64,000 nt of DNA from NCBI GenBank assembly GCA_036835375.1, contig DAITMB010000002.1, forward strand, positions 1 through 64,000. The letters run 5' to 3'. Made by a program: the position numbers and the translations under genes. Below the pieces are notes generated by a model that saw nothing but the letters and a program-made list of their open reading frames with translations, was not told where the DNA came from and made no database searches. The DNA is from JANQTF01 sp036835375. Its GTDB lineage: Bacteria > Bacteroidota > Bacteroidia > J057. Shown in pieces: positions 36,210 through 44,433 of the stretch; within the stretch, counting starts at the first letter, position 1; each line of letters starts with the position of its first letter.

Positions 36210-36533
36210 ATGAACCGAACCTTCACTACCGAATGGTCCACCGCTGAGCTTGAATCCTTGAGCCGCACCCTGAAAGCGATCGCGCACCCTACCCGCCTCG
36301 CCATCATTGATATGCTGGAAAACGACAAGAAAATGACTGTTACCGATATCTATACTACTTTGCAGGCTGACCAATCCTCCATTTCACATCACCTCACCAT
36401 CCTCCGGTCCCGCGGTATTGTGGGTCAAGAGCGGCAGGGAAAATTTATCTATTATTTTCTCCAAGACCCTTCCTTCCTCGCTTTGATGGACTGTTTGACA
36501 AGTATTCAGCGATCTTCTTCTTTGACGAGCTAA
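36210..36533 (+). CDS. ArsR/SmtB-family transcriptional regulator
   Basis: A 107-residue winged-helix DNA-binding protein. LSRTLKAIAHPTRLAIIDMLE is the usual helix 1-2 opening, DQSSISHHLTILRSRGIV is the recognition helix, and QERQGKFIYYFLQD is the wing. No cysteine pair for metal binding is seen at the classical ELCVCDL position (here TVTDIYTTL), so it is not a typical arsenic or cadmium sensor. The genes it controls are not obvious: the next gene is convergent. The 287-base region upstream contains only a 22-residue hydrophobic ORF at 36062-36130 that I would not call a gene. Confidence 0.93.
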   Translation: MNRTFTTEWSTAELESLSRTLKAIAHPTRLAIIDMLENDKKMTVTDIYTTLQADQSSISHHLTILRSRGIVGQERQGKFIYYFLQDPSFLALMDCLTSIQRSSSLTS

Positions 36534-36561
36534 TGATTCTGAATCACACAGCCCTACATAG

Positions 36562-36596
36562 AAATTCCCCTGCCACAGGATGGCAGGGGAATTTTG
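36562..36596 (+). terminator. Bidirectional terminator between arsR and the T9SS gene
   Basis: A 14-bp perfect stem (36562-36575 with 36581-36594) with a five-base loop. Its AAATT/AATTT ends give a short T-run in both directions. It lies between two convergent stop codons (36533 and 36625). Confidence 0.88.
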
Positions 36597-36624
36597 ATAT
36601 GCGCTTCAGAGCTGAGCTGGAATA

Positions 36625-39330
36625 CTATTGGCTATCGCGGACTACGCGGTGACGAGCCACCCCTTGTGAAGTCTGGAGCTGGAGCACATACACTCCTGCT
36701 GATAATCCGGACATATCGAGGTCCTCGTTGTAGTTGATCGCTTTTATCATTTTGGAATAAACCACCCGGCCATTCACATCAAACATACGGATCGACAGGT
36801 CGTCCATCTGCTGAAGGGTCACGTCCAGACGGAGGGTTCCGCTCGTTGGGTTTGGGAAGGCTTTCAAAGACGAAATGCCAGCGGCCTCCAATGCGTCCTC
36901 TATACCCACATTGGAATCGACAGATACCGTTTGGGTACCGGCGGGGCATCCGTAGTAGTCGGTCACGGTCACGGTGTAATCTCCTGCGGCGAGACCCGTA
37001 ATCGATTCCCCAGTCATTCCATTGTCCCATGTGAACGTGTAGTGGTGGGTGCCTCCCGTCGCGGACACGGTTGCCGTACCGTTGGTCGAGCCGTTGTCAG
37101 GTGTGGTGCTACTGCCGTTGATAGATGCAACTGTGGCATTTTTCACGTTCACACCGACTTGCGGCGTGATACATCCATTGGCATCGGTGACAGTGACGGA
37201 GTAGTTCCCTGGAGCCAATCCAGTGAGGTTCTGAGTGGTTGAACCATTGTTCCACAAAAATGAGTAAGGCTCCGTGCCGCCAGCGACAAATACGTCGATC
37301 GTGCCATCAACTTCATTGGGGCAGGTTACTTGCCGGGCATTGAGCCGGACCTTTGCTGGTGGAGTCTGGTTGACTTTCGCAAAGAATTTCATGTCGCAGT
37401 CGCCAGCATCGGAGACAGTCACTGTGTAATTTCCAGGCCCAACGTTGTTGAGCGTTGGCGTGGTAGCTCCATTGCTCCACAGGTATGTCAAGGCACCAGT
37501 GCCTCCCGAAGCAAACACACCGACGCTTCCATCGGTACCCAAGCAAGATGCATCGGTAGAACTGATCGTTCCAGTCATACTACTGCCGCTATTACAGAGG
37601 TAAATTCCCGAAGATTTGTCGGTCATGTACACCTCTTTGGTGCTGCCTTCCATCACCCAAGCCACAATCCGAATCGTGCTATTGCGCATTTGCTGCACGA
37701 TGGGGTAAGAAAAGGTAACAGTTTCTTTAGCTCCTGCATTCGTCTGGAGCAAGGTTCCATTCGGGCTGGGCACCATGTAGCGCATGATGTCGAAAAACTC
37801 AGTTTCGCCATTGGTTCCGGGAGGTGTCGCAAACATTCTTTCGTCTTGCACCACGGCGATTCTCAAAACCAAATCCTTACCGTCCATGGCGATTAGGTTG
37901 GTCACTTCTACTTCGATGTCAATATTGGACCCGTTGACGGTTTCTTCGAATTTCATCTCAAAAACGCCAGACTTGTTTTTTCGCTGATCAATGGTTCCTT
38001 GGTTGATATTTCCCGGATTGCCTTGCAAAAAGGCGCCATCCACAATCGCAGTAGGTACCCCTGTCACTTCCCAAAAGGAGACCATCGCACTGTGGTGCGG
38101 TTCGTTGAACATCCGACGCCAGTCATTATTCGCTCCCGGCCAGTGAGAAGCATATTTCACAGGCGCTACATCAGCAAAGTTATTTTGCAGCATGGCATCA
38201 AAGGCAGGATTCACAGCGGCACAAGGCCCACAATTCTGCTGAGTGGCTTCTTCTACAAGGACTTTTCTGATCGGTGCCCGATCCAAAACTGTGACTTTAT
38301 GAACCAATGTATCGTTGTCAGGTCGCTGGTCAGGCAGCCCGTTGGGTAGCCCAAGCCATACTTTGATCGTGAAGGTTCCCTCTGTATTTGGCATCCAGGG
38401 CACCCCATGATCTAGTAGCGAGAGGTTCACCGGGCCACTGAAGTGCTGCGACTGGATAGGCCCGCCATTAATCTGATAGTTATAGTCGAACGACTTGAGT
38501 GCATCAGTTCCAGCATTCGAGAAAGTGGCTTTGATCACGACAGGCGCATCTTTGTATTCCACAAGGGTAGGCATGTCCACCGTTTTTGCTTCAATGTCCC
38601 GGCGAGGCTGTTCTCCAGGCACAAAGTGGTAGTAACTGTTGTCAGCGGCGGTAGGATCGTCGCCTGCCTGTCCACTGATAGCGGGAGAGCCTGGAACTTG
38701 AATAAAATCTCCTTGGTTGATCAGCAATCCTACGGTCAGCTTCGGAATACAGACAAATCCTTTGCGCTGATCCACGACGTAGATATTGTTGGTGCCCTCT
38801 TCCAGCACGATGGACCAGTACATTTTGCAAATGGAATTACCAGAGTTGTAGCTGTAACCATTGTAGGAGATCCACAGCTGGCGGCTTCCCTGTGGCCCAA
38901 AGACCTTGGTCACTATTTTATTATCGGGAAAGTTTCCTTTCAAACCCCATACAAATACTGAATTATTGGGAATCTCAACAGAGGGGAGTGCCGTGTTGGT
39001 GCTACTTGGGATGATGTTGGCATCAGTAGAAAATGTCACCACCCCGGAGGTTGATGCTTTATACTGAAAGGCCGGTTTCCCGTCGAAAAAAAAAGGAAAC
39101 GGAATGTTCTGAATCGGCGTCCATGCTGAGAATGCCGCATTGCCAGGGTGAATCACAGTCCAGTTGGTAGGAAGCCCAGCGCCCAGGGGCTGCTCAGGGT
39201 CTGAATTTACCGATCCGGGGTTCAGTCCCGCATTCGGGTTGTCAATCAGGTAATAGCCTGAAACAGGCTGGGAGAAACCCCAAGCCGCAATGCTCACAAA
39301 GCTAATGGCAAGAATAAAACGTTTCATCAT
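36625..39330 (-). CDS. T9SS cargo protein: thioredoxin/Omp28-like with SprB repeats
   Basis: A 901-residue secreted protein. The signal peptide ends near GFSQ. Parts in order: an N-terminal beta domain; an APHP-type Ig segment (about 245-345); a thioredoxin-fold domain with CGPC (about residue 365) and cis-Pro loop TGVPTAIVDG, as in Omp28-related proteins; three SprB-like repeats (each GG....Y.W..G....L....G.YTVTVTD..GC); and a type A sorting domain (FPNPTSGTLRLDV to RVVRDSQ) that sends it through the type IX secretion system. The ATG at 39330 is chosen over an upstream TTG. Surface redox or adhesion role inferred. Confidence 0.94.
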   Translation of the reverse strand: MMKRFILAISFVSIAAWGFSQPVSGYYLIDNPNAGLNPGSVNSDPEQPLGAGLPTNWTVIHPGNAAFSAWTPIQNIPFPFFFDGKPAFQYKASTSGVVTFSTDANIIPSSTNTALPSVEIPNNSVFVWGLKGNFPDNKIVTKVFGPQGSRQLWISYNGYSYNSGNSICKMYWSIVLEEGTNNIYVVDQRKGFVCIPKLTVGLLINQGDFIQVPGSPAISGQAGDDPTAADNSYYHFVPGEQPRRDIEAKTVDMPTLVEYKDAPVVIKATFSNAGTDALKSFDYNYQINGGPIQSQHFSGPVNLSLLDHGVPWMPNTEGTFTIKVWLGLPNGLPDQRPDNDTLVHKVTVLDRAPIRKVLVEEATQQNCGPCAAVNPAFDAMLQNNFADVAPVKYASHWPGANNDWRRMFNEPHHSAMVSFWEVTGVPTAIVDGAFLQGNPGNINQGTIDQRKNKSGVFEMKFEETVNGSNIDIEVEVTNLIAMDGKDLVLRIAVVQDERMFATPPGTNGETEFFDIMRYMVPSPNGTLLQTNAGAKETVTFSYPIVQQMRNSTIRIVAWVMEGSTKEVYMTDKSSGIYLCNSGSSMTGTISSTDASCLGTDGSVGVFASGGTGALTYLWSNGATTPTLNNVGPGNYTVTVSDAGDCDMKFFAKVNQTPPAKVRLNARQVTCPNEVDGTIDVFVAGGTEPYSFLWNNGSTTQNLTGLAPGNYSVTVTDANGCITPQVGVNVKNATVASINGSSTTPDNGSTNGTATVSATGGTHHYTFTWDNGMTGESITGLAAGDYTVTVTDYYGCPAGTQTVSVDSNVGIEDALEAAGISSLKAFPNPTSGTLRLDVTLQQMDDLSIRMFDVNGRVVYSKMIKAINYNEDLDMSGLSAGVYVLQLQTSQGVARHRVVRDSQ

Positions 39331-39412
39331 GATGGAATGGTTAGGCAAAAGTCAGATCAGGGATCAATGGAATTGAAAGAACAACAACCCAAACGCACAA
39401 TTCGCTGATTGT

Positions 39413-39420
39413 CAAATATA
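39413..39420 (-). promoter_or_regulatory. Candidate -7 box of the T9SS gene promoter
   Basis: The minus strand reads TATATTTG, a perfect match to the Bacteroidota -7 consensus TAnnTTTG, about 85 bases upstream of the start at 39330. No TTG is found at the usual -33 spacing, so only half of the promoter is supported. Confidence 0.45.
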
Positions 39421-39512
39421 AAAAACTTACAGGTAAAACGCTGGAATACTTGCGTTAAAACAACAACGCTGGCATTGCTAATTGTCCAAACTATTGCCAG
39501 CTCATGGACTTA

Positions 39513-40682
39513 CTATCGCTGTAACAACTGTCTCATCCAATCCCCTACTACCTGCTCTAACATAGCATCGGCATCCTCCAGCGAGGATATACCCTTGAGA
39601 TCAATCCCAGTCAATCCCGACAAATCAGGGTCTTGGGCACTTAGCAATGCTACAGCTCCCCGGTCGCGAAGGCGGCGGCCAAGATACTCTTGCTCTGGCT
39701 GACCCGGCGTAGGAATCAAGGCAACGTGCGGCAGGTTCAAGTGGGCAAAATCCATGATGCTGCTGTATCCAGCCCTCGCGATCACGATCCCTGCTTGGGG
39801 CAGCCAGTACTTGAGCTCTTTCTCAGAAAAATAGGGAATCAATAGTCCGCCAGGGACCTCCTGAATGGGAGCCTCGCTGCCAGCTAGCCCCTGTACTAAC
39901 CACGAGTCTCCATCCAGGCCTGAAAATTGGCGGAGCAGCGCTTGTTCCAGCAGACTCCGCTGCGGTTCGGGACCGGAGAGCAAGATCAGCCGCGCAGGCG
40001 CTTGCACATGGCGCAGCGCCCCCGTGGGAGGAGCAGGATCCACTCCTTCCAAGCGAGAAATCCAGCCGATGTGATGATAATTCTTGGGGAGATCCCTCGG
40101 AACCATGTCCCCAGCCAAACTGCTTTCGCCCACCAGGTCGGGGATCCACACCTGGTCAAAATGCTGCAAGCGCGCTCGGTGTGCTCGCCACAACAGGTTT
40201 CGCATAGGCGACATCACGCCTCCCAAAGGTGGGGCCAACTGGTGGCAAATCATTATGGAAGGAAGTTCGGGGTGCCACAATCCGTAGCGATTGTCGGAGA
40301 CGATTCCTGAAAGCCGAAGGCTGGACTGATGAGCGAGAAGCCACTCGTGCTCGGCCCGAATGACCTTCAGTAGCCGGGGTACCTGCGCAAAAACAGCCCA
40401 CATGGCTGGCAAACGCTTTGCGTAGGTCACCCCGTAAGCAGGGATTTCATGGCACTCGGCCCGCGGAAAAGACTCAGCCAACACACCTAATTGCTTCTTC
40501 GTGCCCGCCAAAATCAAAGTCGCCCCCTGTCGTTGCAGCGATTTTCCTACGGGAATGATCCGGGTGGTATGGCCAAGCCCCCAATCGAGGGGCGATAGCA
40601 AGATGCGAGGTGAGGGATGCACTGGCACAAGGTAAGCACTTGAATCTCTCCGGAAAGAGGCCATGACAAAATTGACTTGCAT
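39513..40682 (-). CDS. MurG-like glycosyltransferase
   Basis: A 389-residue protein with two Rossmann-like halves of the GT-B fold. The N-terminal half opens with RILLSPLDWGLGHTTRIIPVG, the glycine/histidine acceptor loop seen in MurG-related enzymes. The C-terminal half has LILLSGPEPQRSLLEQAL, IVIARAGYSSIMDFAHL and PTPGQPEQEYLGRRL, the usual nucleotide-sugar binding segment with the conserved Glu. It is not MurG itself, judging by the shifted motifs; relatives are annotated as UDP-GlcNAc transferases of unknown acceptor. The start is uncertain: ATG at 40682 or six codons later (40664). Confidence 0.85.
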   Translation of the reverse strand: MQVNFVMASFRRDSSAYLVPVHPSPRILLSPLDWGLGHTTRIIPVGKSLQRQGATLILAGTKKQLGVLAESFPRAECHEIPAYGVTYAKRLPAMWAVFAQVPRLLKVIRAEHEWLLAHQSSLRLSGIVSDNRYGLWHPELPSIMICHQLAPPLGGVMSPMRNLLWRAHRARLQHFDQVWIPDLVGESSLAGDMVPRDLPKNYHHIGWISRLEGVDPAPPTGALRHVQAPARLILLSGPEPQRSLLEQALLRQFSGLDGDSWLVQGLAGSEAPIQEVPGGLLIPYFSEKELKYWLPQAGIVIARAGYSSIMDFAHLNLPHVALIPTPGQPEQEYLGRRLRDRGAVALLSAQDPDLSGLTGIDLKGISSLEDADAMLEQVVGDWMRQLLQR

Positions 40683-40727
40683 AGATGGCTATCTCATGAG
40701 CCTTTGCCGTCGTGAACCAAGGAGGAT

Positions 40728-40764
40728 AAAACACAAAAAGAGGCTGTCGGGGAAGACAGCCTCT
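40728..40764 (-). terminator. Minus-strand terminator after the 39-residue ORF
   Basis: A 10-bp stem (40739-40748 with 40755-40764) with a six-base loop. The T-rich tail TTTTTGTGTTTT is present only when read on the minus strand. It sits 60 bases after the small ORF at 40825-40944 and is too far from the gene at 41350 to be its terminator, which has its own. Confidence 0.83.
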
Positions 40765-40824
40765 AGTTCAGGAGTGAGTAGTAGTAGAAACGCGCTGCGC
40801 CAAGAAGGTGGGAATTGGGCTTAC

Positions 40825-40944
40825 TCAATTGGCGCGCGCAGTCTCGAGGGCTTTTTTTGCAAGGTTCTTAATCGGTCCGCCGATAGCGAGCTTTGCAATT
40901 CGCTGTATCGAAAATGAAAAAGTTTTCACAATATTCCTAATCAT
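40825..40944 (-). CDS. Candidate 39-residue cationic small protein
   Basis: ATG at 40944, TGA at 40825-40827. The peptide has eight Lys/Arg and only one acidic residue (MIRNIVKTFSFSIQRIAKL, then AIGGPIKNLAKKALETARAN), giving an amphipathic, strongly basic character. It is preceded by AGAGG three bases from the ATG and a 6-bp hairpin (CTGTAA/TTACAG) touching it, and it is followed by a strong minus-strand terminator. No long gene lies on either strand here. This compact transcription-unit layout supports a real gene, but there is no homology evidence. Membrane-active peptide, small regulator or toxin are all possible. Confidence 0.5.
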   Translation of the reverse strand: MIRNIVKTFSFSIQRIAKLAIGGPIKNLAKKALETARAN

Positions 40945-40947
40945 CCT

Positions 40948-41008
40948 CTGTAATTTTTTACAGCAAGGCTTCTTGTCTTGACAATATTCCCTGTATGATT
41001 CCAGTCAA
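40948..41008 (-). promoter_or_regulatory. Candidate promoter and leader hairpin of the small gene
   Basis: On the minus strand TTGACT (41003-41008) and TATTGT (40981-40986) are 16 bases apart, a sigma70-like pair that is not the usual Bacteroidota consensus. The palindrome CTGTAA-AAAA-TTACAG (40948-40963) lies three bases before the ATG, where it could act as an operator or mask the ribosome site. Confidence 0.3.
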
Positions 41009-41115
41009 TATTTTAAGTATTAGCAATACGAAAACGTTTCCAGATGAATTTTTTAAATTAATTGGCCATTCACAGCGAATATTTCATTTTTTGCGTTCCT
41101 GACTTCCTCGATAGA

Positions 41116-41166
41116 ATGAAGAAATATTCTTCTCAGAACCGGATGTTTTTTTCATCATTTTCTTAA
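41116..41166 (+). CDS. Possible 16-residue micro-ORF or part of a small RNA
   Basis: ATG AAG AAA start, peptide MKKYSSQNRMFFSSFS, then TAA, 20 bases before a plus-strand terminator (41186-41214). It looks like an attenuator-style leader, but no plus-strand gene follows for thousands of bases. The segment may therefore be a stand-alone small RNA or a chance ORF. Confidence 0.2.
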   Translation: MKKYSSQNRMFFSSFS

Positions 41167-41185
41167 CGCCTCTCCAAATCGCTAC

Positions 41186-41214
41186 GCACCCGGCTCGGGT
41201 GCTTTTCCTTTTTT
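41186..41214 (+). terminator. Plus-strand terminator of an unassigned transcript
   Basis: A 7-bp GC-rich stem (41186-41192 with 41196-41202), a three-base loop and a TTTTCCTTTTTT tail on the plus strand. No annotated plus-strand gene lies upstream within 4.6 kb except the micro-ORF, so an unannotated small RNA is suggested. Confidence 0.75.
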
Positions 41215-41292
41215 CGCGACGAGGAAGGTAGGTATGGCTCACTCCCTGCCTTGCTCATTCATGAGAAAGTCGCATTGACAGGAACTTATCTC

Positions 41293-41335
41293 ACCAAAAA
41301 CCCCTCGAAAAAATGCTTTCCGAGGGGTTTTTGGT
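41293..41335 (-). terminator. Terminator of the SPFH gene
   Basis: A 15-bp perfect inverted repeat (41293-41307 with 41321-41335) with a 13-base loop. The five-T tract is in the 3' arm, as often seen in bidirectional terminators. It starts 15 bases after the stop of the gene at 41350-42360. Confidence 0.85.
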
Positions 41336-41349
41336 TCTAATCAAAGCGC

Positions 41350-42360
41350 TTACAGACGTGCCAGCAGCTCCTTCTTCTTAGCATCAAACTCTTCAACGGT
41401 GAGAATCCCAGCGCTGTGGAGCTCCCCAAGATCTTTTAGCAGTTTCATAATGTCCTCCTTGCTTTCCGTCGTGGGCGCAGGTTTACTCGGTGTTTCGCCG
41501 GGCTTCATCATCTCCGCCATCATCTTTCCCATGGCCAATCCAGCCCCCATTTCCATGCCTGCGCTGCCCCCAGATGGGTTTTCTGCAGATTTTTCAAGGG
41601 CATTTGCTGCTTGGAATTTCATAAACCTGTCCAAATCACCCACCATATTCATCTGCGTATTTTTTTGCAAATATTCCTGAAGCTCAGGTGGGAGGGTAAT
41701 ACTCTGGATGGAAAAGTCGGTGATTTGAATGCCGAAGTCGGCAAAGAAAGCCGCAATTCCCGGCAATAGGGCTGCCACGAACTCCGATTTGGTGGATTGC
41801 ATTTGCACAAAGGAGAATCCCTTTTCGGCCATTTCAGCCACAATCTCGGTGAAGCGATCTACAAGCTTTCCTTTCAACATGCCTTCAACCTCAGCGAGGG
41901 TGATAATAGGATTGGTGCCAGCGATCTCTTTGAAAAATCGCTCAAAATTCACAATCCGGAAATTGTAGCTACCAAAAGATCGAAATTCTACTTGCCCGAA
42001 TTTGCTGTCAGCAATGGTGACGGGGCTAGGTGTTCCCCACTTATTGTCTAGGAACTGCCGGGTGTTGAAGAAATACACATCTACCTTGAAAGGCGACTCG
42101 AAGCCGTATTTCCAGGAGTTGATGGTGGTCATGATGGGCATGTTGCGGGTGGTGAGCTCGTAGCGTCCTGGCTCGAAAACATCAGCCATTTTCCCTTCAT
42201 TGATCAACACGGCGGCTTGAGACTCCCTCACCGTGAGTTGCGCTCCCATCTTGATCTCTTTGTCTTGGTCGGGAAATTTCCACACGAGCACGTCTCGCGA
42301 AAAATCCACCCACTCGATAACGTCGATGAATTGTCCTTTGAAAAAATCGAAAATACCCAT
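41350..42360 (-). CDS. SPFH domain protein with C-terminal SHOCT
   Basis: A 336-residue protein. The central SPFH/Band-7-like domain includes AAVLINEGKMADVFEPGRYELTT, a FFNTRQF segment and a helical tail (LPPELQEYLQKNTQMNMVGDLDRF). A Gly/Met-rich linker (GMEMGAGLAMGKMMAEMM) leads to a short C-terminal SHOCT motif (LGELHSAGILTVEEFDAKKKELL). No signal peptide or membrane helix is present. This is the YdjI/virion-core-like branch, often acting with phage-shock or membrane-stress proteins as a scaffold at membranes. No PspA-type partner is adjacent. Confidence 0.92.
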   Translation of the reverse strand: MGIFDFFKGQFIDVIEWVDFSRDVLVWKFPDQDKEIKMGAQLTVRESQAAVLINEGKMADVFEPGRYELTTRNMPIMTTINSWKYGFESPFKVDVYFFNTRQFLDNKWGTPSPVTIADSKFGQVEFRSFGSYNFRIVNFERFFKEIAGTNPIITLAEVEGMLKGKLVDRFTEIVAEMAEKGFSFVQMQSTKSEFVAALLPGIAAFFADFGIQITDFSIQSITLPPELQEYLQKNTQMNMVGDLDRFMKFQAANALEKSAENPSGGSAGMEMGAGLAMGKMMAEMMKPGETPSKPAPTTESKEDIMKLLKDLGELHSAGILTVEEFDAKKKELLARL

Positions 42361-42445
42361 GTCTGGCAGTGGTTGAAGGTGTTCAAGGAATTAAGATAGG
42401 AAAATATTTTATGGGACAGCCGGAGCGACCCCGAATGATTTCGGC

Positions 42446-43516
42446 TCACTCTTCTGGCGTAATGGGCGTAGGCATGGGGATAGGGTCCACTGGATCCAGA
42501 CTGTAGAGGCCCAGTTCTTGATTTTTGCCGCGAAGTCGGATTTTGGTAATGTATTCGGAGGTGTAAACTTTTCCTAAGTCCAGTTGCTGTAGCAACGTGT
42601 CGGACAGCAGCAGTCTCCGATTCCACACGTTGCACTCCATCTGAATGCGCGAGGCAGTGTTGACTGTGTCCCCATGGAAGACAATGTCTCGGGTATAGTC
42701 CCCTATTTCTCCGACAATGACCTTCCCGATGTGATACCCTGCCTTGAATACGGGCTCGTAGCCGTACTTTTTTAAATAGTAAGCGCGCCGATGATACATT
42801 TTGGTCCAGATCCAGAAAAAGCAACGGATGCAATGTAGATTCTTCACCCCCACCTGCGCTGGCCAGGAGATGACCACTTCATCACCGACATATTGGTAGA
42901 TCTCTCCTTTGGCACGACGAACAGGTCTGCCAATGTCAAAGAAAAAATCATTGAGAAATTGGTGCCATTTTACATGCCCCAAGCGTTCGGCGATGGTAGT
43001 AGAAGCGCGAAGGTCCATGAACATGAAAATCCGATCTTCTTCCTGTGGTGTATGATAGCGCCCCACTAGGTAGTTGAACAGCATTTTGGGTCCTAATAAA
43101 CGGGACACCAACGTGATGAATTGGAGCAATAGGAGAACAGCCAATGCGTAAAAAACGGCATACAGAAAATTGCCGTCACGCACCCACCCAATCAGTTGCA
43201 CACGGAGCGTGGTCCAATTGGGATCGCCCGAGATGGCAGCATATGCGCCAAGAACTAGGAGAATGGAGAGCACGATGACCGCGAGATTGGCCAAGGTGCG
43301 TACGAGCAGCACAATGAGAAATTGCTGTCGGCGAAGCGGTGTGAGGTGCAACCCGCGATCCAACATGCCGGTGAAAAATCCGATAGAAAATCCGATGGTC
43401 ATACAGATCACCACCAGATCCCAACCTGCTTGCAGGTTGATCCACGCATAGATCAACCCCACGACTACCCCGTAGAAGCCTCGCTCGATGAATGTCCCCA
43501 GGGTGTCGCGGTTCAT
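42446..43516 (-). CDS. Membrane-bound class III adenylate/guanylate cyclase
   Basis: A 356-residue protein. Four membrane helices lie in the first 165 residues, and a class III cyclase domain spans about 175-335. The metal-binding Asp is in FMFMDLRAST and the second in YVGDEVVISW. The transition-state Asn and Arg are in VNTASRI. The position that holds the purine-selecting Lys in classical adenylate cyclases appears to be Gln (EIYQYVGD), a form I recall as common in Bacteroidota four-helix cyclases, while the paired Asp (RDIVFHGD) is kept. It makes a cyclic nucleotide in response to a membrane signal; which nucleotide is uncertain. No effector gene is nearby. Confidence 0.92.
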   Translation of the reverse strand: MNRDTLGTFIERGFYGVVVGLIYAWINLQAGWDLVVICMTIGFSIGFFTGMLDRGLHLTPLRRQQFLIVLLVRTLANLAVIVLSILLVLGAYAAISGDPNWTTLRVQLIGWVRDGNFLYAVFYALAVLLLLQFITLVSRLLGPKMLFNYLVGRYHTPQEEDRIFMFMDLRASTTIAERLGHVKWHQFLNDFFFDIGRPVRRAKGEIYQYVGDEVVISWPAQVGVKNLHCIRCFFWIWTKMYHRRAYYLKKYGYEPVFKAGYHIGKVIVGEIGDYTRDIVFHGDTVNTASRIQMECNVWNRRLLLSDTLLQQLDLGKVYTSEYITKIRLRGKNQELGLYSLDPVDPIPMPTPITPEE

Positions 43517-43670
43517 TGGTAAATGGATCCCTCCGCAAGTTCGGTTTGTCGGAGCGTTCGAAAGATAAGCAAAAGAAGACCGCAGTTGGAAGCGCTAGCA
43601 GCCGGACCCAAACAGTAAGTGTGAAGGAAATGTTCCCCCTCTATTACACTATTTCGCCGACAGACGGCCC

Positions 43671-44384
43671 TTATGCAGCAGGAAATCGTGCGTCTAACAT
43701 CTCGATCAATTCATCCATCGCCTCATAGTCCAGCATCCCGAACGATTCCTCCGCTTCTGCCCCCAGCAAAATTCCAGTTGGCATCCAGGAGGATTCCCGT
43801 ATGAAGGCCTGCGCCTGTTCCAAGCTTGCAAAATGTAGCCACAGATGTGATGCCCATTCTTCCCAGACCGCAGGTGCAGCTTCGCAGGAGACTATGATGC
43901 GAATCTCATTTCCATCCTGATTTCCCTTTTCCAGCACCGATGTGATCGCAGACACTGAATCGTTTTCTGTAGCACGGAGCCACACTTCGCGGCCAGGCAA
44001 GGTTTGATTTGTCCAATCCTGCCAAGGCAAAGAGATGGCCCCGATTTCTACACTTCCTCCTAATGAATCGAGTTCCTGCATCGAATCAACGCTCAGTTCA
44101 AGCACGACTTGTGGCCCGGCGATCCATGACACCATGCTCCAAATCAAGTTGCTCGCAAGCATGCGCATGCTCCCACGCTCCAAGCTGAACACCAGATAAT
44201 CAACCCCAACGGCGGCACAGGATCGAGCATCTTGAAGATTGGTCAGCGGTCCGACCGCGAGAAGTGGGCGCATGAAATAGGAAATTTTGTCTGCGAAGGT
44301 AGGCAGTAGCGCTTGCAAGCGAAAGAAAGCCATTCGATTCCTTTGACGAACTTGGTTTAACAAGGACTGCCACGCGATCGACAT
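43671..44384 (-). CDS. TrpF-like TIM-barrel protein, probably inactive
   Basis: A 237-residue soluble protein. Residues about 40-65 (PLLAVGPLTNLQDARSCAAVGVDYLVFSLERGS) align with the N-terminus of phosphoribosylanthranilate isomerase (K-I-C-G-I-T...EDA..A...GAD..GF.F), but the catalytic Cys is replaced by Val. The rest keeps an alternating strand-helix rhythm. It is probably a pseudoenzyme or a repurposed barrel. The ATG at 44384 may be too early; a Met near residue 38 begins right at the barrel. It lies 49 bases downstream of the large PKD gene and could be co-transcribed with it. Function unknown. Confidence 0.68.
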   Translation of the reverse strand: MSIAWQSLLNQVRQRNRMAFFRLQALLPTFADKISYFMRPLLAVGPLTNLQDARSCAAVGVDYLVFSLERGSMRMLASNLIWSMVSWIAGPQVVLELSVDSMQELDSLGGSVEIGAISLPWQDWTNQTLPGREVWLRATENDSVSAITSVLEKGNQDGNEIRIIVSCEAAPAVWEEWASHLWLHFASLEQAQAFIRESSWMPTGILLGAEAEESFGMLDYEAMDELIEMLDARFPAA

Positions 44385-44433
44385 TTGTCAATGGGCGTGG
44401 CAGTCACATCGATGGCGTTTGTTCTAACTAGAT

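Noticed and set aside
43671..44384. Calling this gene trpF
   Set aside because: The catalytic Cys is absent and the C-terminal half does not match; TrpF-like is as far as the evidence goes.
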